Shown: positions 18,646 through 27,382, counted from the stretch's first letter. The stretch: 64,000 bases of DNA from Hymenobacter psoromatis (GCA_001596155.1 CP014771.1:3782001-3846000), one strand, 5' to 3'. Numbers and translations: made by a program. The notes: generated by a model from the letters alone, not told the origin.

Positions 18646-19846
18646 ATTTTGCTACCTAGTGCTGGCTGCCCTGGGCCTGATGCTGCCAGGCCGCGGGGCC
18701 CAGGCCCAGGCGGGCACCGACCCGGCGGCCGAGCGCACGCAGGCCAACTACGTGGCGCCGATAGCTGGCAGCGCGCAGGAAGCGCCAGCAGCCCAGGTGC
18801 CGGACCAGCAAGAAACTATCCCACCCATTGAGCAGCGCCGCCACTTTAGCCGCAGCATCAAGGTAACGAAGGTGGGGCAGGCCTTCTCGCTCGACACCCG
18901 CTATGGGCGGGTGCGGGTGAGCGCCTGGGACAAGCCGGAAATGAAGGTGGAAGCGGAGCTAATAGCCCGCGCCGAAACCCCGGCGGCCGCTACTCAGCTG
19001 CTGGATGGCCTGAGCGTGCAGTGGCTCGACTACGATGCCCGCACGGGCGGCGTCGCCGTGACCTCCCAGTTTGGGCCGGAGCTGAAGGGTAAATGCAGTG
19101 GGGCAGGCTGCCGCTACGAAATCAGCTATACCGTGTGGCTGCCCAATACTACGGCCCTGCACATCAAGACCAAGTTTGCTGATGTAGCGGTGGCCGGCGA
19201 CTGGCAGGGGCCGGCGCAACTCGACGTGAACTACGGCACCCTGCGCACGGCGCGCCTCAACGGCACGGGTAACGTGGTGCGCATCGCCAACGGCGACGCT
19301 ACCCTGCCCTATGCCCAACAAGCCACCTTGCAAGCCGACTACGCCAAGCTGCGCCTCGACGCGGGCGAGCAGATTGAGCTGCTGACTAATTATTCAGATG
19401 TGGACATGGGCACGGTGCGTGACCTGCTGGTGCATAGCAAATACGGCGACGTGGCGCTGGGCAGCGTGCGCACCCTGCGCGGCTCGTCGGGCTACTCGCA
19501 TTTCAGCGTCGATAAGCTGAGCGAGGGCCTGGATATGGCCGTGCGCTACTGCCCCGATTTTGAGGTGCGCGACCTGGGCGCTAACTTCCGGCAGGTGACG
19601 CTGGATGGCGGCTACAGCACCATTCGGCTGGGTTTTGCGGAGGCTACCCCCAGCTTTCGCTTCGATGTGAGCACCGAGCAAGGCCAGCTGCTGGTTGATA
19701 AAAACCAGGTGCGTGTGCTCTCAACGGGGGGCAAAGCGGACGGCATTGCCGACGTGATGGGCGTGTATGGCGGCCGCCTGCCGGCGCGCGGCGCGGGCAA
19801 CGTCAACATCAAGGTGCGTTATGGCACGGTGCGCTTCAGCAAATAG
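18635..19846 (+). CDS. Exported beta-repeat protein (DUF4097-like)
   Basis: 403 residues. Signal peptide MGVRFCYLVLAALGLMLPG with cleavage expected near AQAQA. From about residue 75 the chain is a series of about ten short beta repeats with a core of the form hydrophobic-Tyr-Gly/Ser-x-hydrophobic: TRYGRVRV, TKFADVAV, NYGTLRT, DYAKLRL, NYSDVDM, SKYGDVAL, GYSHFSV, GYSTIRL, RYGTVRF. This resembles DUF4097 beta-solenoid proteins. One Cys pair (KCSGAGCRY) may form a disulfide. The 11-base overlap with the anti-sigma-like gene points to a shared function, perhaps signal sensing at the envelope. Confidence 0.6.
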   Translation: MGVRFCYLVLAALGLMLPGRGAQAQAGTDPAAERTQANYVAPIAGSAQEAPAAQVPDQQETIPPIEQRRHFSRSIKVTKVGQAFSLDTRYGRVRVSAWDKPEMKVEAELIARAETPAAATQLLDGLSVQWLDYDARTGGVAVTSQFGPELKGKCSGAGCRYEISYTVWLPNTTALHIKTKFADVAVAGDWQGPAQLDVNYGTLRTARLNGTGNVVRIANGDATLPYAQQATLQADYAKLRLDAGEQIELLTNYSDVDMGTVRDLLVHSKYGDVALGSVRTLRGSSGYSHFSVDKLSEGLDMAVRYCPDFEVRDLGANFRQVTLDGGYSTIRLGFAEATPSFRFDVSTEQGQLLVDKNQVRVLSTGGKADGIADVMGVYGGRLPARGAGNVNIKVRYGTVRFSK

Positions 19847-19858
19847 CTTTGCGGGGTG

Positions 19859-20377
19859 ATGCGCCCCCGGCTCTTTCTCTTTCTTAGCTACCTGGCCGGC
19901 CCGGCGCTGGGGCAGGCAGCGCCCCCGGCCATGCCTCCTACCCCCTCCTCCAGCCTGCAAGCCTACGCGCTGCGCCTGCGGCCCGGCGACGACCTGCGCC
20001 AGCAGCTGCTGGCCTTTGTGGCGGCGCACCGCATCGAGGCGGGCGCGGTGCTGACCTGCGTGGGCAGCCTCACCGACGTGCGCCTGCGCCTGGCCAACCA
20101 GGAGGAAGCCACGCTGTACCGGGGGCATTTCGAGATAGTATCGCTGGTGGGCACGCTCGCGGCGAGCGGCGGCGGGCACCTGCACCTGAGCGTGGCCGAC
20201 AGCACCGGGCGCACGCTGGGCGGCCACCTGCTCGACGGCTGCCGGGTGTACACGACCGCCGAAATCGTACTGGCCGCGCTGCCAGGCCTGGTTTTTACTC
20301 GCGAAACGGACCCCACTTTTGGGTACCAGGAATTAGTAGTGAAGTCTGCGCCGACGCGCGTTCCCAAAAAACGGTAG
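19859..20377 (+). CDS. PPC (DUF296) domain protein with signal peptide
   Basis: 172 residues from ATG 19859 (a GTG lies directly before). A short hydrophobic leader (RLFLFLSYLAGPALGQA) suggests export. The rest is one PPC domain: ALRLRPGDDLRQQLLAFV, then GAVLTCVGSLTDVRLRLANQ, GHFEIVSLVGTLA, GGHLHLSVADSTGRTLGGHL, DGCRVYTTAEIVLAALPGL. Plant PPC proteins are DNA-associated, whereas bacterial ones are trimeric with conserved histidines; HLHL and GGHL are seen here. Export would rule out a DNA role. Function unknown. Confidence 0.75.
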   Translation: MRPRLFLFLSYLAGPALGQAAPPAMPPTPSSSLQAYALRLRPGDDLRQQLLAFVAAHRIEAGAVLTCVGSLTDVRLRLANQEEATLYRGHFEIVSLVGTLAASGGGHLHLSVADSTGRTLGGHLLDGCRVYTTAEIVLAALPGLVFTRETDPTFGYQELVVKSAPTRVPKKR

Positions 20378-20415
20378 CTTTACGCCGACCTATTTCCCGC
20401 CTTTCGCCCCGTCCC

Positions 20416-20937
20416 ATGCCCGATTCCACCGCCCTACCCCCCGCCCCGCCCGCCGACTCGCTGGCCGCCGCTGCCTTTCGCCGGCAGGTGCTGAGCCCGG
20501 CCAAGCTGCGGCTTTTTATGCTGCGTAAGCTGCCGATGGCCTGGCTGGCGGGGCTGCGCTTGGTGGCCCTATCGCCCGAAGCGGCCACCGTGACGGTGCG
20601 GTATAAGTATTTGACCCAAAACCCGTTTCGGAGCATCTATTTTGCCTGCCTGGCGATGGCGGCCGAGCTGGCTTCCGGCATTCAGGCCATGATGCAGGTG
20701 CAGGGGGGTAAGGCGGTGTCGATGCTGGTGGTGGGCCTCACGGCCGAGTTTAGCAAGAAGGCGGTGGGCACCATTGCCTTCACCTGCCCCGACGGCGCGG
20801 CCATCGCGCAGGCCGTGGCTGAGAGCCGCGCCACCGGCGAGGGGCGCGTGGTAGTGTGCACCAGCACGGGGCGGGATGAGGCCGGCGACGTGGTGGCGGT
20901 GTTCCGGGTCACGTGGTCGTTTCGGGCGAAGCAGTAG
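20416..20937 (+). CDS. DUF4442 family protein (hotdog fold)
   Basis: 173 residues. Matches DUF4442: YKYLTQNPFRSIYFACLAMAAELASG followed by SMLVVGLTAEFSKKAVGTIAFTCPDG. The family is related to PaaI/YbaW-like hotdog thioesterases; no catalytic activity can be stated. A damaged copy of its 3' half lies at 27383-27545. A large hairpin follows 19 bases after the stop. Confidence 0.8.
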   Translation: MPDSTALPPAPPADSLAAAAFRRQVLSPAKLRLFMLRKLPMAWLAGLRLVALSPEAATVTVRYKYLTQNPFRSIYFACLAMAAELASGIQAMMQVQGGKAVSMLVVGLTAEFSKKAVGTIAFTCPDGAAIAQAVAESRATGEGRVVVCTSTGRDEAGDVVAVFRVTWSFRAKQ

Positions 20938-20955
20938 TGGCAGCCAGTTAACCGG

Positions 20956-21040
20956 CTTGTAATGTTTTTATCCTCGCCAAGTAAAAATCTCTACAGTCTT
21001 TGTAGGGATTTTTACTTGGCGAGGATAAAAACACTACAAG
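20956..21040. repeat. 85-bp near-perfect hairpin after the DUF4442 gene
   Basis: Arms of 40 bases (20956-20995 and 21001-21040) match at 38 positions around the loop GTCTT. Internal A and T runs would let it act as a terminator in either direction. Its core CTACA-loop-TGTAG recurs in the hairpin at 27551-27631. Confidence 0.9.
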
Positions 21041-21388
21041 TCAACCTCCATGTTTGTCCGCGATGAAGGCGGGTCTGGCGGCGCTTCGGGCTCGGCAGCG
21101 TTGGCGGTTCTCGGGTTGGGGAGATAACGTGCAGAAACGCGCCCCTATCTAGTAGAGCGGTTTCAAGGTGAGGGTAGAAGGGGGGGCTGGCGGCTGGTTT
21201 TCTGCTTCCAGGACAAAGAAAAGTTGCCTTATCCACGTCCATTTCTACCCAACCACCTGAAGCCCGGTTCAGGCGGAAAATGCGCTCCTTGCCGAAGACC
21301 GATACCGGACACAGGAGCTACTTACTGTTGTTCTTACCCGACTGCAACTCACACAAGGCAGAAGCTTGAACCAGGACAATACCATAAA
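21041..21388. other. Intergenic region before the A/B array
   Basis: 348 bases. Frames here are open but show no recognisable protein. No clear TAnnTTTG promoter was found, so the promoter of the array is unassigned. Confidence 0.4.
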
Positions 21389-22312
21389 ATGATTATCATG
21401 ACAAGGCGCATCATCAAGTCAAAAAGTATCGGCATTGCCACCAAGCTCGTTGGCGTTGCCCTGTTCACCGGCGTAGCGGTGCTGACAGCTCCGGTGGCGG
21501 GTGGCCTCGTTCGCGCCCAGACCCGAAAACCTGCTTCAAGTACCGCAGGCGAGGGGATGAAATTCTATCAGTCCGAGGTGCATTCGGACGAACTCGGCCT
21601 CGACGTTGAGATTAATGGCATCTCCGTCGAGTCCGACGAGGGCGGTAGCGGCGGGCAGCTCCTGAACACGTTTCTGCTGGGCGAGCCAAACCACCTCACC
21701 ATTACGCTGCACCCCCCCAAAGGGGCTGCGCGGCCGCCCGCTGGCGCGTTTGTCATCTTCAACATCAATGCTTTCGGGCGCGAGCGAACCAGCAAGCCGG
21801 AGCTGGTCTACCACTACGAGTGGCGGCAGACTAATCCGGCCAAGCCGCTGCCCGCCACGATTCACGCCGTCCTGCCGCCGGTAGTGCGCGCCGGGCCTTT
21901 GAGCTGGCAAGCCGCACCGAAAGTCACGTTGAATGCCCAATCGGAGGCGGCTATCAACGCGCTCGTCAAGCGCTACTACGCTGCCTTGGCGGCCAAGGAC
22001 GCGGGCCAGCTCAGCGAGTTGCTGAACAATTCGTCACGGGATGCGTCCATTGCCCTGGGACGCCCGCTGGCCGACATCGAGGCCAGCCAAAAGCGGCGGT
22101 ATCAACAAGATTTTGCTGATTCGCACTGGCGCGTCAAGCCCGTGGATTACGCCCATCTGCAGTACCATCTTTGTGCGGATAATCGAATTGTTGCCGTGGT
22201 GAACCCTAACGGCAGCGCCCCGCTCGTCTCCGCCCCGGACGCCAATGGGAGCACCTCCGAATTTACCGTCCGCGTTGCCCTGCTCCACGGCCAGTGGACC
22301 CTGGTGCTTTGA
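21389..22312 (+). CDS. Array protein A1: exported, NTF2-like C-terminus
   Basis: 307 residues from ATG 21389 (alternative ATG at 21398). N-terminal signal region about 8-42 ending near VRAQ. Two domains: a beta-rich domain with the pattern V-x-x-NG ... LLGEPNHLTITLHPP, and, after the linker GPLSWQAAPKVTL, a C-terminal half (AAINALVKRYYAALAAKDAGQ ... HWRVKPVDYAHLQYHL ... GQWTLVL) resembling NTF2/SnoaL-like folds. Paralogues A2, A3 and A4 follow. The stop overlaps the TTG start of B1. I do not recognise the family; fold assignment is inferred. Confidence 0.75.
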   Translation: MIIMTRRIIKSKSIGIATKLVGVALFTGVAVLTAPVAGGLVRAQTRKPASSTAGEGMKFYQSEVHSDELGLDVEINGISVESDEGGSGGQLLNTFLLGEPNHLTITLHPPKGAARPPAGAFVIFNINAFGRERTSKPELVYHYEWRQTNPAKPLPATIHAVLPPVVRAGPLSWQAAPKVTLNAQSEAAINALVKRYYAALAAKDAGQLSELLNNSSRDASIALGRPLADIEASQKRRYQQDFADSHWRVKPVDYAHLQYHLCADNRIVAVVNPNGSAPLVSAPDANGSTSEFTVRVALLHGQWTLVL

Positions 22313-23214
22313 AAAACCGACCCCCAGCGGATGAGTTCCTACCCCAGGCGGGCACCGAAGCTCCCCGCCTGGCCGCGCCGCCGCGGCCGGTGCCGCGCCT
22401 GCTCCCGCTGTACCTGACCCTGCTGACGACCCAGCTGGGCTGGCTCGCGCTGGGCGTCGGCCAGTTTTCTTTCTGGGTCTGGTGCGCCTTTGGGGCGGAT
22501 GTTAAGAGCGTCTTATTCCTGGCCCCAAAACAAACCGGGTCGGGAACCGTGACGCGCATCACCCTGACCCCGTTTGAAGAAGGCACCGGGTCCTCGCCCG
22601 GTGCTGGCAAGATTTCGGTTCAGTACACCAGTCCCATCTACGCCGTCCAGTACACGTACCGGCGCGGCGGGCGGCGGCTTTCGGGCGTTTCCTACGCCGT
22701 CGGAGACGCAGAAACGGGGCCTTCCCTGTGGATGCACGACCCCAACACCTATTCACGCCGGTTCGGGGACCTGGCCGATACGCCGCTGGCGGTCGGGATG
22801 GCCGTTCCGGTGGAGATAGTGCGGGGGCTGCCGGCTCTGTCTAGGGTGGCGCAAATGAGGTCCAACGTCTTCCCTGCCTACCGTCTCCTGGTATTGGCGT
22901 TTACCGCGCTGGGCCTGGTCTGGATTATTCCCGGCCTGCGGAACTACAAGCGCATTGGCACGCTGCTCGCCGCCGGGGTGGAAGACCAGGCCGGGGAAAA
23001 CCTGACCGACCCAGCGGGCCGCCTGCCGGAGTTTCCAATCAGCCAGCCCGCGGACCGCTGGCTGGGCATCCGGGAGGGTCGGCTTCATGCACCAGGGCTG
23101 GCGCGGTGGCTTGTAGTGCTGATTATTCCTCTCGGCGGGCTTCTTGCCAGCCTCTCCTACCTCTTGCATCACTGGGCGGCAATCCGCTACACCTGGCACG
23201 CACTCACCGGGTAG
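22309..23214 (+). CDS. Array protein B1: membrane protein, DUF3592-like
   Basis: 301 residues if started at TTG 22309, which overlaps the A1 stop (TTGA) just as B2's ATG overlaps the A2 stop (ATGA); an in-frame GTG at 22294 is the alternative. Two membrane segments flank an extracytoplasmic beta domain (first about 25-50, next about 190-212), and a last one lies at about 265-290. The beta domain with VQYTYRRGGRRLSGVSY and a later VPVEIVRGLPALSRVA resembles DUF3592 proteins. The C-terminal part shares FPISQPADRWLGIREGRLH with B2. Function unknown. Confidence 0.7.
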   Translation: MKNRPPADEFLPQAGTEAPRLAAPPRPVPRLLPLYLTLLTTQLGWLALGVGQFSFWVWCAFGADVKSVLFLAPKQTGSGTVTRITLTPFEEGTGSSPGAGKISVQYTSPIYAVQYTYRRGGRRLSGVSYAVGDAETGPSLWMHDPNTYSRRFGDLADTPLAVGMAVPVEIVRGLPALSRVAQMRSNVFPAYRLLVLAFTALGLVWIIPGLRNYKRIGTLLAAGVEDQAGENLTDPAGRLPEFPISQPADRWLGIREGRLHAPGLARWLVVLIIPLGGLLASLSYLLHHWAAIRYTWHALTG

Positions 23215-23306
23215 GGCCGGTGGGGTTGGCTTCGAGCCTAAAGAGGACCCGGCCGCGAGCCGTCTCGGGGATGGGGGTAAAGCTGCTTGGCAGCCGCTTC
23301 TTGCTT

Positions 23307-23325
23307 GTTTACGTTTGGGGTAAAC
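23307..23325. promoter_or_regulatory. Operator-like palindrome upstream of A2
   Basis: GTTTAC-GTTTGGG-GTAAAC, a perfect 6-bp inverted repeat with a 7-base spacer. The TTTG at 23314-23317, a candidate -33 element, sits inside it. Confidence 0.4.
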
Positions 23326-23345
23326 GTAATTACTCCATAGCTTTC
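23314..23345 (+). promoter_or_regulatory. Candidate promoter for A2-B2
   Basis: TTTG (23314-23317), 20 bases, then TAGCTTTC (23338-23345), one base off TAnnTTTG; 66 bases before the A2 ATG. Confidence 0.4.
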
Positions 23346-23411
23346 GGGAGGGGTACTTTCCTGCCTGTCACTGCTGTCAATTTAATCTCCTGAGAAAGGA
23401 ACGAGAAAAAT

Positions 23412-24326
23412 ATGGATACTCTTGGCTACGCTTTATTGGTGATTTTGGGAGTAGCATTACTGGGTGCCCGCCAGGCCGAGCCCGCAACCCAAATCGCAGC
23501 GGCGAAAGCAGCTACGCCAGTCTCCGCGCCCCGTCCCGATAACTCGCCGCCGAGGAAAGCCCGAGAGCGCTACCATCTGACGGCCGATTATGAGGGCGTC
23601 TTGCTGGAGGTGCGGGTCAACGACATGCCCGTTATTCTGGACGATGGGAGGGACGGCACGGGGTCATACGTTATCAATAATTTGCTCACCAGCGCGGAAA
23701 ACACCATTACCGTGGTGGCAAAACCGCCCCAGGGCCAAACCCACGCCCTCGCAAATGCCACCATCCAAGTTAGTGTCATCACCATTTCTGGTCTGGGTGG
23801 CGACAACGATAAGGTAAAGGCGTTGTATAGCTTTGACTGGAAGATGAAAGACACGCAGCTGCCCCTGCCGAGCGTCCGCGGCCAGTTCCAGACCACCCCG
23901 CCCGCGGAGCCGCTGAGCTGGCAAAACGCCACCAAGCTGAGCTTGGCGACGCTGGACAAGGCCGGCATCAACGCCCAGATTAAACGGCTTTATGAGGCGC
24001 TTATAGATAAAAATGCGGCGGAAACCACGGCCTTGCTCGCCTCCGCAACTCACGACCTGAATGTTGGTTTTGGCCTGCCGCCGGGAAACCCGGATGGCGG
24101 CTGGCGCAAAATTTACGAGGAGCAGTTCCGCCGGCCGAACTGGGGGCTCAGCCCAATTCACTACGAGGCTTTGGGGTACACTATCTATGGTGGCGGGCGC
24201 GCAGTCCGCGCGCACGCCCCGAACGGCCGCCCGGCTTTTACGTCCACGCCAGACGAAGACGGCGGGACTATCATCTTCGACGTTTACCTTTCTTTACTCA
24301 ACGGCCACTGGGTAATCGTGAAATGA
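23412..24326 (+). CDS. Array protein A2: exported, NTF2-like C-terminus
   Basis: 304 residues. Hydrophobic N-terminus (LGYALLVILGVALLGA) acts as a signal peptide or anchor. Paralogue of A1: beta domain with EVRVNDMPVILDDGRDG and SAENTITVVAKPPQG, linker EPLSWQNATKLSL, and NTF2-like part GINAQIKRLYEALIDKNAAE, ending LLNGHWVIVK. Overlaps the B2 start by four bases. It has its own promoter candidate, so the second A-B pair may be a separate unit. Confidence 0.75.
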   Translation: MDTLGYALLVILGVALLGARQAEPATQIAAAKAATPVSAPRPDNSPPRKARERYHLTADYEGVLLEVRVNDMPVILDDGRDGTGSYVINNLLTSAENTITVVAKPPQGQTHALANATIQVSVITISGLGGDNDKVKALYSFDWKMKDTQLPLPSVRGQFQTTPPAEPLSWQNATKLSLATLDKAGINAQIKRLYEALIDKNAAETTALLASATHDLNVGFGLPPGNPDGGWRKIYEEQFRRPNWGLSPIHYEALGYTIYGGGRAVRAHAPNGRPAFTSTPDEDGGTIIFDVYLSLLNGHWVIVK

Positions 24327-25225
24327 GCCAGCAAAACCCCCACGCCTCACCGCGCCCCACCCCGCGCCTACTCGCCCCGCCGCCGCGCCCCGTGCCGGCG
24401 GGGGTAGTGCTCTACCTGCTGCTGCTGGCGAGTCAGCCCGGTTGGTTTTTTCTGAACTTCGGTATGCTGCTGTTCTGGTTCAACTGCGCTTTCGGAGCAG
24501 ATGTCAAGTCTCTGCTGTTTCTGGCCCCGCAGCACGCTCTAGGCACGGTGACGAGCTTGAAAGTAACGCCAATTCTGGAAAGCACCGGCTCAAGTTCCTC
24601 CGCCGGCGGCTTGCATCGTGACTATGGCATCCGGCCGATATTCGCATTTCAGTACACTTACGCCTTGCCCGGCGGCCAGCTGAGACGGGGAACCTCTTAC
24701 GTAGGACATTATAATCCCAGCGATGCAGGGGAAGACCTCCGCGACGGCCTGTTGATTGAGGGCGCTTCAGCGGACACAACCGGAGGCTACGAGCTGGTCA
24801 AGAGTGGCTCCAAAGTCTGGGTCGAGTACGTGGGCTTTTTGCCCGCGGTCTCGCGCATCCGGGGAATGCACTCCAACGTGTATCCCCTGTTCACGCTGGG
24901 CGTTCTCGTCTTCGCCGTTATCGGCGTGGTGCTGCTGCGGCCGGCCGCGAAGAACTACCGCCGCATCCAGTTCCTGCTGCGGTCGGGGGTAGAAGATGCC
25001 GCCCACGCCAACCTCGATGACCCAGCGGGTCAGCTGCTGAGCTTACCCATCAGCCCGCCCGCGGACAAATGGCTGGGCATCCGGGAAGGCCAGCTGCACG
25101 CGCCGCGACTACTGAGGTGGCTGCCGGTGCTTCTCATCCCGCTGGGCGGGCTGCTGGTTAATGGCCTGTACTGCTGGCAGCACTGGGCGGAAATCTCCTA
25201 CACCTGGCACGCACTGGTGGGGTAG
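24323..25225 (+). CDS. Array protein B2: membrane protein, DUF3592-like
   Basis: 300 residues from ATG 24323, which overlaps the A2 stop (ATGA). Paralogue of B1: shared CAFGADVKSLLFLAPQ after the first membrane segment, beta domain with FAFQYTYALPGGQLRRGTSY, the stretch VEYVGFLPAVSRIRGMHSNV, then a membrane segment, then PISPPADKWLGIREGQLHAP and a final hydrophobic segment. The strong conservation of GADVKS.LFLAP and ADrWLGIREG between B1 and B2 marks likely functional parts. Confidence 0.7.
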   Translation: MSQQNPHASPRPTPRLLAPPPRPVPAGVVLYLLLLASQPGWFFLNFGMLLFWFNCAFGADVKSLLFLAPQHALGTVTSLKVTPILESTGSSSSAGGLHRDYGIRPIFAFQYTYALPGGQLRRGTSYVGHYNPSDAGEDLRDGLLIEGASADTTGGYELVKSGSKVWVEYVGFLPAVSRIRGMHSNVYPLFTLGVLVFAVIGVVLLRPAAKNYRRIQFLLRSGVEDAAHANLDDPAGQLLSLPISPPADKWLGIREGQLHAPRLLRWLPVLLIPLGGLLVNGLYCWQHWAEISYTWHALVG

Positions 25226-25246
25226 CTAATTGTAAAAATAACCGCT

Positions 25247-26173
25247 ATGAAATTAGGTTTCAGAGTGCCGCGCGGCTCGTCCTCGGCCCCCTTTCTGTGG
25301 GCGGCGCTGGTCTTTTTCCCGGCCTACCTGCCCCTGCCCGGTCACGGACAAACAGCCACCAAAAAGACACCCGCCATTCCGCCGAAATCGGCCGCCGTTG
25401 CGCACCCTGGTAAACCTGTGATTGGAACCTACTACAACTACATTCTCGACGTTGACCCCAACCCGTATGCCTACACCGTCCGCGTGAACGGCTGGCTGCT
25501 TTCCAGCAGCCCCGGTGAGGCCAACACCCATTTTAGTTCCACCCGCCTCGGCTGGTACCTTGTTCAGGGGCAAAACACGGTTACCATCGACATTGGGCCG
25601 CCGCCAAAGGGCGTGCCGCCGGGATACCAGTTCGCCGTGCGGGTCCGCACGGCCGCCGGCACCGTCGCCGCGTATCACTGGGACCCCGCCAAGCCTCATG
25701 CCTCCTTGCCCGTGCGGGCCAACGCGCAGTTTGAGGTGCCGCGTTTGCCATTGGGACCCTGGGCCTGGCAAACGGCCCCCAGGATTACGCTGGACGCCCC
25801 GACCAAGGCCGCCATTAATGCCCACATCAAGCGCCTGTTCAACGCCCTCGACACCAAGAACGTGGAGGCGGCCGTTGCCCTGTTCGCACCCAGAAACCGG
25901 GAGGATTCAGCGATAGACGGTACTTCTGCCGCTGAGTCAGATGCCGCCTCCCGTGCTGATTGGCTGCGGATGTTCGCGGTTCCGGGTTGGCACCTGGACC
26001 TGATTGATTACTCCAAGCTGCACTACACATTGGAGGCAGACGGCCGTGCCGTGCTGGTGCTGCGGGCCAATGGCAGCGATGTACTACGAACAACTTCGTC
26101 CTTGGACGGGGCAGGGGGCAGCTACGACCTCTACTTCAGCCTCATCCACGGTCAGTGGACCCTAATCCGCTAA
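25247..26173 (+). CDS. Array protein A3: exported, NTF2-like C-terminus
   Basis: 308 residues. Signal peptide about 13-36 (APFLWAALVFFPAYLPLP, then GHGQ). Shares TATKKTPAIPPKS with A4 just after the signal, showing a recent duplication. Beta domain with VRVNGWLLSSS and QGQNTVTIDIGPPPKG; linker GPWAWQTAPRITLD; C-terminal AAINAHIKRLFNALDTKNVE, closing with HGQWTLIR. No B partner follows; its stop overlaps the A4 start by one base. Confidence 0.75.
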   Translation: MKLGFRVPRGSSSAPFLWAALVFFPAYLPLPGHGQTATKKTPAIPPKSAAVAHPGKPVIGTYYNYILDVDPNPYAYTVRVNGWLLSSSPGEANTHFSSTRLGWYLVQGQNTVTIDIGPPPKGVPPGYQFAVRVRTAAGTVAAYHWDPAKPHASLPVRANAQFEVPRLPLGPWAWQTAPRITLDAPTKAAINAHIKRLFNALDTKNVEAAVALFAPRNREDSAIDGTSAAESDAASRADWLRMFAVPGWHLDLIDYSKLHYTLEADGRAVLVLRANGSDVLRTTSSLDGAGGSYDLYFSLIHGQWTLIR

Positions 26174-27069
26174 TGTTTAATAATACCCATTGCCAGGGCC
26201 TTTTTGGGTCAGCAACACTGGCCGCCCTTTTGGTCCTTCTTGCATTGCACGCTCACGGGCAGGCAGCCACCAAAAAAACACCCGCCATTTTGCCAAAATC
26301 GGTAACCGCGTCGCACCCTGAAAAACGCGCGGCGGCTCCCGATTACACGGAGGATGTCCGGTCCGACGGCGAGGCCGTGACCGTGCTGCTCAACGGTTGG
26401 CCCATCGCTGACATGCAGGGCGGGCAGCATGCCGGGCTAATCAACTACGCCCTCGTTGACGGCCCCAATTACCTGGCGGTGACCATTGCGCCCCCGCCCG
26501 GCGGCAAGCCCGGCTCCGTGGACATCGCCACGGTCCTTATCCAGAACGGGGCTAAAAACGTGCTGAGCGTCCAGTGGAAAGCGAGGACGACCCCGCCGCC
26601 GCCGCTGCCGTTGCACCAAGCCGCTACGTTCCAGTCCGGCACGCACTTCGGGCCGCGCGTCTGGCAGACGGCCGCGCCCATCACGCTCGATGAGGCCACG
26701 AAGGCGGCCATTCGCGCTCAGATTCACCGCCTCCATGACCTGCTGGAGACCAAAGACCTGAACGGCATGGTCCAGCTGTTTGCCGTGCGGGACCGCGAAG
26801 ACGCTCTTTCGCACGGCGAGTCGCCGGAGCAAAATACGGCGGCAGCCCGCAAAGATTACCAGCAAATGCTGGCTGACCCACACTGGCGAATGGCCCCGGT
26901 CCACGACGACCGCTTGCAGTTCCACTTGCTTGCGGATAAGCGCGTGGTGCTGGCGGACTATGGGAAGGATACCCAGGTGCTGACAACGCTGCCGACGCCA
27001 AGCGGCGATATAACTGCTTTTGAGCTTTACTTGTCCCAGGTCAATGGGCAGTGGATTATTGTCCATTAG
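26173..27069 (+). CDS. Array protein A4: exported, NTF2-like C-terminus
   Basis: 298 residues from ATG 26173 (TAATG overlap with A3). Signal peptide about 10-34 (GSATLAALLVLLALHAHGQA). Closest to A3 (shared TKKTPAI-PKS segment, VWQTAAPITLDEATKAAI). C-terminus NGQWIIVH. Fourth copy of family A and last gene of the array; no B copy accompanies A3 or A4. Confidence 0.75.
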   Translation: MFNNTHCQGLFGSATLAALLVLLALHAHGQAATKKTPAILPKSVTASHPEKRAAAPDYTEDVRSDGEAVTVLLNGWPIADMQGGQHAGLINYALVDGPNYLAVTIAPPPGGKPGSVDIATVLIQNGAKNVLSVQWKARTTPPPPLPLHQAATFQSGTHFGPRVWQTAAPITLDEATKAAIRAQIHRLHDLLETKDLNGMVQLFAVRDREDALSHGESPEQNTAAARKDYQQMLADPHWRMAPVHDDRLQFHLLADKRVVLADYGKDTQVLTTLPTPSGDITAFELYLSQVNGQWIIVH

Positions 27070-27120
27070 CCGCTTAGGTAGCAGAAGCTTCATTTAAGCT
27101 GTTAGGCATTAGGTGTCCGT

Positions 27121-27138
27121 TGCTAGTTTTAACTAGCA
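27121..27138. repeat. Short hairpin downstream of A4
   Basis: TGCTAGTT and AACTAGCA form a perfect 8-bp stem with a two-base loop, about 50 bases after the A4 stop. Could mark the transcript end, though no T-run follows. Confidence 0.4.
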
Positions 27139-27268
27139 CCTTGACTAACAACCGAATATCAACAACAGACAACCCATTTATTTTTGAACGACTACTTAGA
27201 AAAGCAGCTATGCCCGCAGTACAAATAATGGACGAAGCGAGCGAAGAATTAGTGGCTTAGCTAGCCTT

Positions 27269-27382
27269 CTACTGCCGGGTCTCGGCCAGGTTTTCCTTGT
27301 TAGCACGTCCACCATGCCGTCCTCGCTCACCACCACGACCAGGCAGGGGTAGGGCAAACTTTCGACGTAGTGCCCGGCCGCG
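27269..27382 (-). pseudogene. Fragment: C-terminus of a DisA-like (DAC) gene, copy 1
   Basis: On the minus strand this encodes YVESLPYPCLVVVVSEDG followed by MVDVLT, matching the last 35 residues of the gene at 36340. One base is lost in the codons after DVLT, shifting the frame. It shares CCCGGCCGCG at its inner edge with copy 2 (34338-34452), which the intact gene lacks. It abuts the DUF4442 fragment directly. Confidence 0.8.

Noticed and set aside
21224..21388. N-terminal extension of protein A1 with a Cys-rich stretch
   Set aside because: The signal peptide starts at 21389; the paralogues have no such extension.
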